Part shown: in pieces, positions 9,128-17,581 of the stretch
How positions within the stretch are numbered: position 1 is the stretch's first letter
Layout: each line of letters starts with the position of its first letter
Assembly (NCBI RefSeq): GCF_003691365.1
Contig: NZ_CP033087.1
Span: 1,770,001-1,834,000 of the forward strand
Direction of reading: 5' to 3'
Origin: Commensalibacter melissae
GTDB lineage: Bacteria > Pseudomonadota > Alphaproteobacteria > Acetobacterales > Acetobacteraceae
DNA: 64,000 nucleotides
Notes under the pieces: generated by a model
Told to the model about the DNA's origin: nothing
Seen by the model: only the letters and a program-made list of their open reading frames with translations
Database searches by the model: none
Made by a program: the position numbers and the translations under genes

Positions 9128-9901
9128 ATGGAACGTGAACCCATCAATGCTTTAATTCTGGCTGGGTCAAGGCAAGAGAAACAAGATCCTTTGGCTTTGC
9201 ATGCTCACGTTTCGCACAAGGCGATTATTCCCGTATTGGGAAAACCAATGATCGAATATGTTACCGAAACCCTTGCAAAAATAGAATCCATTAATAAAAT
9301 TGCTGTTTCAATTGAAAAGTTCGAGGTTGTTAGGGATATTCTACCCAATTTTATTAAGTATCTTCCCACCTGTCCTGGTCCAAGTGCAAGCATCATTCAA
9401 GCCATTCAAGCATTGGGAACCCCCCTATTAATAACAACCGCTGATAACCCCTTACTTCAACCGGAATGGGTGGAATATTTCATACAGGAAGCGGAGGCCT
9501 CACAATGTGACCTTGCTGTTGGTATCGCGCTAAAGGAACAGATTGAAAAAGATGTTCCAAACACAAAAAGAACTTACATCAAATTAGCTGACGGTTCTTT
9601 TTCTGGTTGCAATATTTTTATGTTTCGAACACCAAGGTCCATTCAAGTCGCAAAACTTTGGCAAAAATTGGAAAGTTATCGCAAAAGTCCACTAAAAATG
9701 GGCTTGCTATTGGGATATTCGATAATCTTGCGATATATCCTGCATCGCTTGACTAGAAAAGCACTTAAAAAAAGAATTTTCAAATTAACCAAGGTTAAGA
9801 TCCATTTTGTAATTATACCCTGGGGGCAGGCTGCCGTGGATGTGGATAAACCTGATGATCTCCACTTGGTTAATAATTTGATGTCTGACCGATCAAATTA
9901 A
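9128..9901 (+). CDS. MobA-like nucleotidyltransferase
   Basis: 257 residues with the Rossmann-type NTP-transferase start ALILAGSR (residues 8-15), a KP-like substrate segment (IPVLGKPMIEYV) and an ITTADNPLL metal-site motif. The frame extends upstream to a TTG at 9080, but the ATG at 9128 is preferred because it immediately precedes the conserved LILAGS strand and has AAGGA 12 bases upstream. A Lys/Arg-rich C-terminal region (about 195-225) could lie on the membrane. The gene follows the hydroxylase by 17 bases and probably ends the lptFG operon. Relatives transfer CMP, GMP or UMP to small phosphorylated molecules; a headgroup-activating role is a context-based guess. Confidence 0.7.
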   Translation: MEREPINALILAGSRQEKQDPLALHAHVSHKAIIPVLGKPMIEYVTETLAKIESINKIAVSIEKFEVVRDILPNFIKYLPTCPGPSASIIQAIQALGTPLLITTADNPLLQPEWVEYFIQEAEASQCDLAVGIALKEQIEKDVPNTKRTYIKLADGSFSGCNIFMFRTPRSIQVAKLWQKLESYRKSPLKMGLLLGYSIILRYILHRLTRKALKKRIFKLTKVKIHFVIIPWGQAAVDVDKPDDLHLVNNLMSDRSN

Positions 9902-9953
9902 ATCAATTCTTACACATTTCATTGGTTTAAAATCAATAAATATTCCAAGTTTT

Positions 9954-10844
9954 TTAAAATGTTCCATGTATTTGATATCGCCTGTCAATCAAGAAACGCC
10001 TCACAGGCTGTCTAAGTATTTTTTTGCCATCTATCAGACTATAGGGGCCAGCCTTACTTAATGTATGCACCCCTTGATTATATTCGCCAAATATTGAACC
10101 TTTATTGAACTGACCTGTAATTCTTGCTTCAAATTGATCAGGGGTTAATTCAATAATGTTTAAAAATGTTAGTCCCCCTCCATACGTCAGGCTACAATCC
10201 TGTGTCGGTAAAATAATACCCTGAGATGTAATGACTGCATTACCACCAGGACGTGCACTTGAGGGGGAAATCCTTACGGGATTAAGTGAATGAGAATGCC
10301 ATGTTCCTGCGAGACTTTCCGACCAGGCAACAGATAAAACGCTTTGCCGACTTAACCCTTCCCTTACAGGGGTATAAAACATCCACCATAAATCATTATA
10401 AAATAATACAGTCGGATCAATGGCCACTTCAGGAAAAGAAAAAGAAGATACCTTCTCCCAATGAAATGGAAACTCAACTGCTTTATATAAACTGGTTTCA
10501 CCTGATTTGTATGCCTCTGGCAGCATGTAAACCAACCCCTGATCCTCAATTAACATTGGATAGGATAGATGCCAGGGTTTCTCCAATACAATTTTTCGAT
10601 CAATAAGTGAAAGCTGTTGATCAAGAATTAATACCTCTATACGGCCATGACGATCTCTGTAATCATATGCTTCCGCAAAAACATATAGTTTATTATCTCT
10701 ATAGAGGCCAAAAGGATCAGCAAGAAATTTGAACGTATCCTCCTCTTTTATCCAATGAATATCGCAAACATCACAAGCTATCACATCCTCAACCGGTGCC
10801 TTGACAATACCAATGCGCCATATATCCGTTTCAAAAATCGACAT
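9954..10844 (-). CDS. GINT1 N-terminal-like five-bladed beta-propeller protein
   Basis: 296 soluble residues that match the domain found at the N-terminus of plant glucosamine inositolphosphorylceramide transferases. It contains FLADPFGLY, an acidic VFAEAYD segment, WHLSYPMLI, a VYMLPEA stretch and FPFHWEKV, followed by DPTVLFYNDLWWMFYT repeats. In bacteria this propeller usually occurs alone or fused to formyltransferase-like or glycosyltransferase domains. No glycosyltransferase domain is present here, so a sugar-processing or binding role is only inferred. It converges with the nucleotidyltransferase gene and is transcribed 13 bases after the small monooxygenase gene, in a neighbourhood of sphingolipid genes. 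Confidence 0.65.
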   Translation of the reverse strand: MSIFETDIWRIGIVKAPVEDVIACDVCDIHWIKEEDTFKFLADPFGLYRDNKLYVFAEAYDYRDRHGRIEVLILDQQLSLIDRKIVLEKPWHLSYPMLIEDQGLVYMLPEAYKSGETSLYKAVEFPFHWEKVSSFSFPEVAIDPTVLFYNDLWWMFYTPVREGLSRQSVLSVAWSESLAGTWHSHSLNPVRISPSSARPGGNAVITSQGIILPTQDCSLTYGGGLTFLNIIELTPDQFEARITGQFNKGSIFGEYNQGVHTLSKAGPYSLIDGKKILRQPVRRFLIDRRYQIHGTF

Positions 10845-10857
10845 CAGAAATACAAAT

Positions 10858-11154
10858 TTATTTTGCGGGTATTAAATTCAGTAATTCAAGGGGCTTCACA
10901 GCAAAAGGTTTTGCCACGCGCATCAGATTCTGGAAATGTTCCGTTTCGCAATGCGCATCCAAAGCCTGTTGATTTGCCCAACGTTCAATAAAAACAATTT
11001 TATTAGGCTTGTCACTTTGAAAATAGGCTGTATAGCTATGATTTCCTTTTTCCTCTCTTGAACGAGAAACACACACATTCACAGCATCTGAAATTTTTGA
11101 CCAGGCCCCTTCATCAATTTCCAGTATAGCAACCAAATTAACTTCCTGAGACAT
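10858..11154 (-). CDS. YgiN-like antibiotic biosynthesis monooxygenase domain protein
   Basis: 98-residue single ABM-domain protein. Family features are the N-terminal VNLVAILEID strand, a Y.AYFQSDKPNKIVFIERWANQQALDAH-type pattern with the central ER.W segment, and the closing FAVKPLELLNLIP strand. These small ferredoxin-like-fold proteins include quinol monooxygenase YgiN and heme-degrading enzymes; many have no known function. Start ATG at 11154 with AGGAAC upstream. It sits directly upstream of the propeller gene (gap 13 bases) as a likely two-gene unit. Confidence 0.75.
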   Translation of the reverse strand: MSQEVNLVAILEIDEGAWSKISDAVNVCVSRSREEKGNHSYTAYFQSDKPNKIVFIERWANQQALDAHCETEHFQNLMRVAKPFAVKPLELLNLIPAK

Positions 11155-11320
11155 AATTTGTTCCTTATTTTTTAAATAAAAATAATACGTTTCATCTTTA
11201 TCAAATTTTTATCTTAAAATAGTAAACAATCTGATTCTATAAAAAATTAAATATTTCTGATAAAATTCACTATAATCATATGATTTAAATTCATTCAATC
11301 ATTTAAGGTTAAGACCAATT

Positions 11321-12109
11321 ATGAGTGACGCACTTTCACGTCGTTTTATAGCTGCACAAGAAATTGTCAAAAATGCATCTGAAATTGCCTTACAAATGCG
11401 GCCCAGTCCAGGGGGACCCCAAGGATCCCTTAAACATGCCCAAGACTGGTTGACCGAAACAGATGGCAAGATCGAAACCTATATTTCAAAAGCAATTCAA
11501 TCCTTCTTTCCCGAAGATGGTTTTCAAGGAGAGGAAAAGGGGAAAACACGTTCAGGGTCGTTAAGATGGATTGTCGACCCTATCGATGGAACATCAAACT
11601 ATGCACGTGGCAGAAATCGGTGGTGTATTTCTCTTGGCCTTATGGAAGAAAATGTTCCCACTCTCGGTATTATTGCAGCTCCATGCGTAAACGAATTCTA
11701 TACTGCCCGTCTAGGAAAAGGGGCATTCATGAATGAAAAGCCCATTCATGTTTCCGATGTTAAAGATCCAAAAATATCCATGATTGAACTGGGCTGGAGT
11801 CACGTCAGTAAAATCGATGAATTTCTAAAAAATGCAGAAGCTATCTTAAAAACTGGCGCAATGATTCGCACTTTGGGTTCTGGCACCATGTCCCTCGTCG
11901 ATGTTGCGAGCGGTAGACTGGATGGACATTTTGAAATGGCCATTAATTTATGGGATGTGGCGGCAGCACTCGTTTTACTTAGAGAAGCTGGTGCCTGTAT
12001 TTCACCTTTCTTGGAAAATGGTGGCCTTCATCAAATGACACCTATTTTAACCGCAGCTCCAGGAATTTCGGATATCCTCTCGAAAACACTTCATATATCC
12101 TTATCATAA
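11321..12109 (+). CDS. Inositol-monophosphatase-family phosphatase
   Basis: 262-residue Mg-dependent sugar phosphatase of the IMPase/CysQ superfamily. Metal ligands are visible in GEE (71-72) and in DPIDGTSNYARG (Asp86, Asp89), with the C-terminal INLWDVAAA motif. It may hydrolyse myo-inositol 1-phosphate, histidinol phosphate or PAP; the family cannot be resolved further by eye. Given the GINT1-like propeller and sphingolipid genes nearby, a link to inositol headgroups is tempting but not shown. It starts at ATG 11321 with AAGG upstream and is followed 70 bases later by the SYLF protein on the same strand. Confidence 0.8.
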   Translation: MSDALSRRFIAAQEIVKNASEIALQMRPSPGGPQGSLKHAQDWLTETDGKIETYISKAIQSFFPEDGFQGEEKGKTRSGSLRWIVDPIDGTSNYARGRNRWCISLGLMEENVPTLGIIAAPCVNEFYTARLGKGAFMNEKPIHVSDVKDPKISMIELGWSHVSKIDEFLKNAEAILKTGAMIRTLGSGTMSLVDVASGRLDGHFEMAINLWDVAAALVLLREAGACISPFLENGGLHQMTPILTAAPGISDILSKTLHISLS

Positions 12110-12179
12110 ATCGCTTTTATGTTAAACTACCGATCTGTCTTTTCTTTTTCATCAAATCTGAACTATATTGTTTAATCCT

Positions 12180-13040
12180 ATGAAAAATAATTTCATCTTT
12201 AAATATGGTACGATGTTTTGCTTTTCAATGCTGTCAATATTTTCTCTTCAGCATGCCAAGGCCAAAACTGACAAAGTACAATCTATTGTGGACCATTCTC
12301 TTTTAACAGTTGAGGATGTCTTTGCAAATATTCCCACATCCAGCCGTGTCTATACCCGTTTAAAAAACGCCAGGGCAGTGATGATTTGCCCAAATATTAC
12401 ACATATCTCCCTCGTGTTTGGAGGCTCCGGGGGAGATTGTGTGCTTCTTTCTAGGGATGCAAGAAATTCTTGGTCCAGTCCTGCTTTTTACAAAATGTCA
12501 AGTGGCTCTTTTGGTATACAGCTTGGTGTACAAAATACAGAAGTCATGCTTTTCATCATGAACGAACGCAGTTTGCGCAAATTGTTGGACAGCCAATTCA
12601 CAATGGGAGCCAGTGCCTCTGCAACAGCAGCAAAATCCAGTAGCGATGCCAACAAGGATACAGCCGATATTTATAACCTGCAAAAAGCATCAGGATTATT
12701 TATCGGAGCATCTCTAAAAGGATCTAAATTAAAAATTAACAGTAGTGCCAATCATAAATATTATAACCAGATTGTGGGACCAGAAGATATTGTCATGGCA
12801 ATGCGCGTTAATAATCCAGCGGCAAACCGTCTGCGTAAAATCCTGATCAAATATTCAAATATGGCAAAAAATGTCCAACCTGAAAAAAAATCATCCAAAA
12901 ATCATAATGTAGAAGATGATAATGGCGATGCCAATACCAATGATGATTCAGGTGCGATTGACCTTGCCCCACAAAAAGGCTCCTCATCACATAATATTAA
13001 ATCTGAAAATTTGCCCGCCCCTTCAAAATCCAGAAAATAA
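12180..13040 (+). CDS. SYLF (Ysc84) domain lipid-binding exported protein
   Basis: 286 residues starting at ATG 12180 (a TTG at 12168 also fits). A signal peptide is followed by HAKAKTD, then a SYLF-domain core with AVMICPNITHISLVFGG, SSPAFYKMSSGS and the FGIQLGVQNTEVML segment. SYLF domains bind phospholipids; bacterial exported forms are found in the periplasm or envelope. The C-terminal 70 residues are low complexity, rich in Asn, Asp, Ser and Lys. It converges with mltG, with a shared intrinsic terminator between them. Specific function is unknown. Confidence 0.8.
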   Translation: MKNNFIFKYGTMFCFSMLSIFSLQHAKAKTDKVQSIVDHSLLTVEDVFANIPTSSRVYTRLKNARAVMICPNITHISLVFGGSGGDCVLLSRDARNSWSSPAFYKMSSGSFGIQLGVQNTEVMLFIMNERSLRKLLDSQFTMGASASATAAKSSSDANKDTADIYNLQKASGLFIGASLKGSKLKINSSANHKYYNQIVGPEDIVMAMRVNNPAANRLRKILIKYSNMAKNVQPEKKSSKNHNVEDDNGDANTNDDSGAIDLAPQKGSSSHNIKSENLPAPSKSRK

Positions 13041-13059
13041 AAAAACCATACTATATTTT

Positions 13060-13090
13060 AAAAGATAGTTTTTAAAAACTATCTTTTTTT
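13060..13090 (+). terminator. Intrinsic terminator of the SYLF gene
   Basis: Inverted repeat AAAAGATAGTTTTT / AAAAACTATCTTTT (13060-13073 and 13074-13087) followed on the plus strand by a T-run to 13090. It overlaps the last codons of mltG on the opposite strand, so it mainly serves the plus-strand gene. The stem is AT-rich but long. Confidence 0.65.
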
Positions 13091-14038
13091 CTCCGCGGCA
13101 ACATTGTGATTATGTTCTGCAAGACTTGTTGAAAAACTATGTCCACCCGTTCCATTTGCAACAAAATATAATATTTTTCCTTCTGCAGGATGTGCAACAG
13201 CCTCCATAGCGGCTTCACCAGGAGAGCATATTGGTGTAGGCGGTAAAGCGCTGGTCCAATAAGTGTTATATGGGTTGACAATTTCCAGATCCTGTCGAGT
13301 TAGCCTGCGATCAAAATCATTTTTTCCATCAGTCAGGGCATAAATCACTGTGGGATCTGATTGTAATCGCATGCCAAGATGCAGGCGATTGATAAATACA
13401 CGGGCAACCATGGGACGTTCGCGTTTTAAAGCGGTTTCCCGCTCAACAATTGAGGCAAGGGTAACCAAATCCTGTTGCGTTTTTATCTCAGCAAGAACCT
13501 GTCGTTCACCCCAGATTTTTTGCAGTTTTTTCTGCATTGCCTGTTGCATACGGAATATCATCTTTTCACGAGACATACCCCATTCATAGGCATAGGTCTG
13601 GGGCAATACCGTTCCCTCTTCTGGTGGCTGTATCTGTCCTGTCATATAGGGGGCATCATTAACCAAATTCGCAATCTGATAGGCTGTCAGCCCTTCTGGA
13701 ATGGTTAATTTATGCTGTACAGGTTTTGCATACCGCAAGATATCGATAACCTGTTGAATCGATGCCTGCTTTGGAAAAGAAAACTCAGCCGCGTGTAACG
13801 TCCCGGCCTTATCTGTCAGCTTTATGCCACTACGAAAAATAAAACTGCCCCAATAGGATTGAGTGACAACCTTTTCTTTCTGAAGTTGGTTTAATATTGC
13901 CGCGACATTTCCCTTGGCAATAACCACATTTTTAACATTATCCAAAGGACCGGGAGCAAAATAGGTATATTTTCCGTAAAAGAATACAGCAAGCAGGCAT
14001 ACAAGTAATGCACTGACCCCATATAACAATCGACGCAT
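13079..14038 (-). CDS. mltG: Endolytic murein transglycosylase MltG
   Basis: 319-residue YceG/MltG-family enzyme, which cleaves nascent glycan strands at the inner membrane and sets their length. One N-terminal membrane helix (about residues 5-24) anchors a periplasmic LysM-like and catalytic domain. The catalytic Glu lies in ASIVERETALKRERP, followed by ARVFINRL and LQSDPTVIYAL, then the conserved LPPTPICSPG. It follows fabF by 34 bases, as in many alphaproteobacteria. Confidence 0.93.
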   Translation of the reverse strand: MRRLLYGVSALLVCLLAVFFYGKYTYFAPGPLDNVKNVVIAKGNVAAILNQLQKEKVVTQSYWGSFIFRSGIKLTDKAGTLHAAEFSFPKQASIQQVIDILRYAKPVQHKLTIPEGLTAYQIANLVNDAPYMTGQIQPPEEGTVLPQTYAYEWGMSREKMIFRMQQAMQKKLQKIWGERQVLAEIKTQQDLVTLASIVERETALKRERPMVARVFINRLHLGMRLQSDPTVIYALTDGKNDFDRRLTRQDLEIVNPYNTYWTSALPPTPICSPGEAAMEAVAHPAEGKILYFVANGTGGHSFSTSLAEHNHNVAAEKKR

Positions 14039-14072
14039 TACAATTTAACCCATGATATATCTTAGTAAATTT

Positions 14073-15353
14073 TCATATTCTTTTAAAAATCAGGCTCGCA
14101 TTCGTGCCACCGAAACCGAAACTATTGGATAGGGCAGCATCAACTTTTCTTTGCTGGGCAGTATGAGCTATACGATCAATGACACTTTCCCTTGATGGAT
14201 TATCAAGATTCAAAGTGGGAGGCACCTCATTATTACATATTGATAATAGAGAGAAGATCGCCTCAACCGCACCTGCTGCACCTAATAAATGACCAATAGC
14301 CGTTTTTGTTGAAGACATTGCCAAATGTTTGCTTGCATCCCCAAACAACCGCTCGACAGCTTCAAGTTCAAGATCATCCGCCATGGTTGATGTACCATGC
14401 GCATTAATATAATGGATATCTTCCAATGATAATCCTGAATGCTTAATGGCCGATGCCATTGCACGATAAGCACCTTCATGCCCTTCTGCTGGAGCAGTGA
14501 TATGATACGCATCACCTGACATGCCATATCCAGCCACCTCACCATAAATTTTTGCGCCACGGGCTTTCGCATGTTCATATTCTTCTAACACAAGAACACC
14601 GGCACCTTCTCCCATAACAAATCCGTCACGATCCTTATCCCAGGTTCTTGACGCTTTTGTAGGTGTATCATTGAACCCCGTGGATAATGCTCTGGCAGAA
14701 CAGAACCCTGCAATACCCAATTCACATACAGCCGCTTCCGCTCCTCCGGCAATCATTACATCAGCATCGCCAAGCGCAATCAAACGGCTTGCATCTCCAA
14801 TAGCATGCACTCCTGTTGCACAGGCTGTCACTACCGCATGATTGGGCCCTTTAAAGCCATATTTGATGGAAACATATCCTGAAACCAAATTAATCAAGGC
14901 AGATGGAATAAAGAACGGAGAAACTTTTCGAGCCTGACCTTCATTAACCTTGATTGAGGTTTCATAAATGGTTTGCAGCCCACCAATTCCTGAACCAATC
15001 ATGACACCGGTAGCCATTTGATCCGCTTCATTTTTGGGTGTCCAGCCAGAATCCTCCACTGCCTGAATAGCCGCCACTAAACCCAATTGAATAAAACGGT
15101 CCATTTTCTTTAAATCTTTAACGGGGATCCATTCAGACAGGTTTAACCTGCCCTCTTCCTTTGAACCTTCAGGAACTTCCCCAGCAATACGTGCAGCAAC
15201 ACGTGAAGCATCAAAACTTTTGATTTTGTCAATGCCGCTTTCGCTTGCAACAAGTCTTTTCCAAACATTATCGATACCAATTCCAAGAGGGCTTACAATC
15301 CCCATTCCAGTAACAACTACCCTGCGGTGTGGCCATGAACTTGTACTCGTCAT
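14073..15353 (-). CDS. fabF: 3-oxoacyl-ACP synthase II (FabF)
   Basis: 426-residue thiolase-fold condensing enzyme that elongates acyl-ACP with malonyl-ACP and favours the palmitoleate to cis-vaccenate step. The nucleophile is Cys178 in TACATGVHA; the two catalytic histidines are in NAHGTST and AIGHLLGAAG, and GFGGTNAS closes the protein. It follows acpP by 48 bases in the conserved fab order. Full length and ordinary. Confidence 0.95.
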   Translation of the reverse strand: MTSTSSWPHRRVVVTGMGIVSPLGIGIDNVWKRLVASESGIDKIKSFDASRVAARIAGEVPEGSKEEGRLNLSEWIPVKDLKKMDRFIQLGLVAAIQAVEDSGWTPKNEADQMATGVMIGSGIGGLQTIYETSIKVNEGQARKVSPFFIPSALINLVSGYVSIKYGFKGPNHAVVTACATGVHAIGDASRLIALGDADVMIAGGAEAAVCELGIAGFCSARALSTGFNDTPTKASRTWDKDRDGFVMGEGAGVLVLEEYEHAKARGAKIYGEVAGYGMSGDAYHITAPAEGHEGAYRAMASAIKHSGLSLEDIHYINAHGTSTMADDLELEAVERLFGDASKHLAMSSTKTAIGHLLGAAGAVEAIFSLLSICNNEVPPTLNLDNPSRESVIDRIAHTAQQRKVDAALSNSFGFGGTNASLIFKRI

Positions 15354-15401
15354 TAAATTATCCTGTAAGTTTTATGAATCGATAATGTTATAGACTTTTA
15401 A

Positions 15402-15644
15402 TTAAGATGCTTGTTTCTGTTTTTCAATATAATCGATAGCATCCTTGACTGTTGCAATCTTTTCTGCGGCATCCTCAGGAATTTCCACATTAAAAGCCTC
15501 TTCAAAAGCCATAACAAGTTCAACTGTATCCAAGCTGTCCGCACCCAAGTCATCAATAAAGGAAGCTTCAGGCGTTACCTTTGATTCTTCAACACCAAGA
15601 TGTTCAACAACAATTTTTTTTACTTTGTCAGCAATTTCACTCAT
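15402..15644 (-). CDS. acpP: Acyl carrier protein AcpP (housekeeping)
   Basis: 80-residue acidic ACP with the classic GADSLDTVE motif; Ser37 carries the phosphopantetheine arm. It shuttles acyl chains in fatty acid synthesis. The ATG has AAAGGAC seven bases upstream. A 190-base gap to fabG upstream (15645-15835) leaves room for its own promoter, in keeping with the high expression expected of acpP. Contrast with the sphingolipid ACP at 1495. Confidence 0.96.
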   Translation of the reverse strand: MSEIADKVKKIVVEHLGVEESKVTPEASFIDDLGADSLDTVELVMAFEEAFNVEIPEDAAEKIATVKDAIDYIEKQKQAS

Positions 15645-15835
15645 TATATTCGTCCTTTTACAGCTATAAAGCTTACATGTTTATACTATATTACCAAAGT
15701 TCCAAAGAATTTTTAGAACTTTATACGATTTTATCACAATGGTATTGGGGAAATATCACATTTCCCCCAAATAACCAAGCAAAAGCAATATTATAATTTT
15801 ATAAAATGTTCAAATGGTTCACAAAGCAAGGATCT

Positions 15836-16579
15836 TTACACCATATACATACCACCGTTAACATGCAAACATGTTCCAGTAACCCAATCTGTCTCTTCAG
15901 AAGCCAGATAGACAGCTGCGGATGCAACATCCTCCACCTGTCCCATTCTATTTCTTGGAATTCTTTGTAATAATCTAGATTGTTGCTCTTCTGATAATAC
16001 GGCAGTCATTGGTGTTTCAATAAAACCGGGGGCAATAACATTAACGGTAACGCCTTTTTTCGCCACTTCTAACGCCAGACTTTTACTCATAGCGATTAAT
16101 CCGCCTTTTGCAGCTGAATAATTGGCCTGACCAACATTACCAATAAACCCAATGATCGAAGCGATATTGATAATGCGTCCTGAACGCCGGCGAACCATTC
16201 CCTTTAACGCAATCTGACATAATTGGAAGGGCACAGACAAATCCACATCCAGAACCTCGGACCATTCCGATTCCTTCATTCGGATTGAAAGATTGTCCCG
16301 CGTTAATCCGGCACTATTAACCAGGATATCGACAGGTGCATTTGCCTGCCTCTCTGCATTCGGGATAAGCGCTTTTAAAGATTCCTGATCCTTGAGGTTG
16401 GCTGTTTGAACAAATGCGTTCTGTTCACCCAACTCTTTTTGAACCTCTCTTAAAACGTTTTCCCTGGTTCCCGACAAAACAACCCTTGCCCCTTGCTGAA
16501 CAAATGCCTTGGCAATCGCTTGACCAATTCCACCCGAGGCACCAGTAACCAATGCCACCTTATTATCTAGTCTGAACAT
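15836..16579 (-). CDS. fabG: 3-oxoacyl-ACP reductase FabG
   Basis: Short-chain dehydrogenase reducing 3-oxoacyl-ACP with NADPH. It has TGASGGIGQAI for cofactor binding, NSAG, a catalytic Ser in the ASIIGFIGN region, and YSAAKGG with catalytic Tyr and Lys. The start at 16579 (MFRLDNK) is preferred over ATG 16588 because AAGGA lies only two bases from the latter but about eleven from the former. It follows fabD closely in the fab operon. Confidence 0.93.
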   Translation of the reverse strand: MFRLDNKVALVTGASGGIGQAIAKAFVQQGARVVLSGTRENVLREVQKELGEQNAFVQTANLKDQESLKALIPNAERQANAPVDILVNSAGLTRDNLSIRMKESEWSEVLDVDLSVPFQLCQIALKGMVRRRSGRIINIASIIGFIGNVGQANYSAAKGGLIAMSKSLALEVAKKGVTVNVIAPGFIETPMTAVLSEEQQSRLLQRIPRNRMGQVEDVASAAVYLASEETDWVTGTCLHVNGGMYMV

Positions 16580-16603
16580 AATCTTCATAATCCTTGTGTT
16601 CTT

Positions 16604-17557
16604 TTAAAAAGCAGAAAGAATTTTTGCAAATTCTTCAAGATCTGCAGGTGTATCAACAGAACAAACCTTGCTATCCCGTGCAGTACGCTGCATGATTTTA
16701 GACAAAACCTTACCTGCACCAACTTCAACAAAAAAATCAACTTCCTGATCAATCATATATCGCATAGTTTCTGCCCATCTTACAGAACCTGTTATTTGTC
16801 TAACCAATGAATCTCTGACAAAAGAAGAATTTTCATAAGGGCAGGCGGTTATATTTGCGATAACAGGAAAATTAAATGGTTTGGGATTTGTTTTAGCCAA
16901 GGCATCCCGCATTTCCCGGGCAGCGGGTTCCATTAACGGACTATGAAATGGTGCTGACACAGGCAATTTAACAACTCTACGGATACCAGCTTCCTTGGCT
17001 ATGGCTATAATCCGTTCAATCGCGTCCATATGACCAGAAACCACAACCTGAGACGCACCATTATCATTGGCAACTACAACAACCGAATTTCCCTGCGTGG
17101 CCTGTTTACATAAATCCTGAACCTGTCCAATCGTGACGCCTATAAGTGCAGCCATTGCTCCCTGACCAACCGGTACCGCATTTTGCATTGCACTGCCGCG
17201 CGTCCGTAACAAATTGACTGTTGTAACAAAATCAAACACATTGGCAGCACAAAGAGCAGAATATTCACCCAAGGAATGTCCTGCTGCCATTGAAACCAGA
17301 TGATTGGCATCAATATTAAATTCTTTTTCCAAAACCCTGATTACGGCCATGGAATGTGTCATTAATGCAGGTTGTGTATTTTGCGTTAAAGTCAACGCTT
17401 CCACAGGCCCCTCCATCATAATTTTGGATAATGGCTGCTTTAACGTTTCATCCAACGCTTCATAGACTTCTCTGGCAATTGGAAATGCTTCAGCCAATGC
17501 CTTACCCATACCAACATATTGGCTTCCCTGACCGGGGAATAAAAATGCACATTTCAT
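16604..17557 (-). CDS. fabD: Malonyl-CoA:ACP transacylase FabD
   Basis: Loads malonate onto ACP. It starts MKCAFLFPGQGSQ, has the nucleophile Ser95 in GHSLGE and the catalytic histidine in SAPFHSPLM. The ATG at 17557 is chosen over an upstream TTG (17572) because GGAA sits nine bases before it. It lies 24 bases downstream of the methyltransferase gene, so the fab genes may share transcripts with that upstream group. Confidence 0.94.
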   Translation of the reverse strand: MKCAFLFPGQGSQYVGMGKALAEAFPIAREVYEALDETLKQPLSKIMMEGPVEALTLTQNTQPALMTHSMAVIRVLEKEFNIDANHLVSMAAGHSLGEYSALCAANVFDFVTTVNLLRTRGSAMQNAVPVGQGAMAALIGVTIGQVQDLCKQATQGNSVVVVANDNGASQVVVSGHMDAIERIIAIAKEAGIRRVVKLPVSAPFHSPLMEPAAREMRDALAKTNPKPFNFPVIANITACPYENSSFVRDSLVRQITGSVRWAETMRYMIDQEVDFFVEVGAGKVLSKIMQRTARDSKVCSVDTPADLEEFAKILSAF

Positions 17558-17581
17558 AATAGATGATTCCAATAAAATAAA

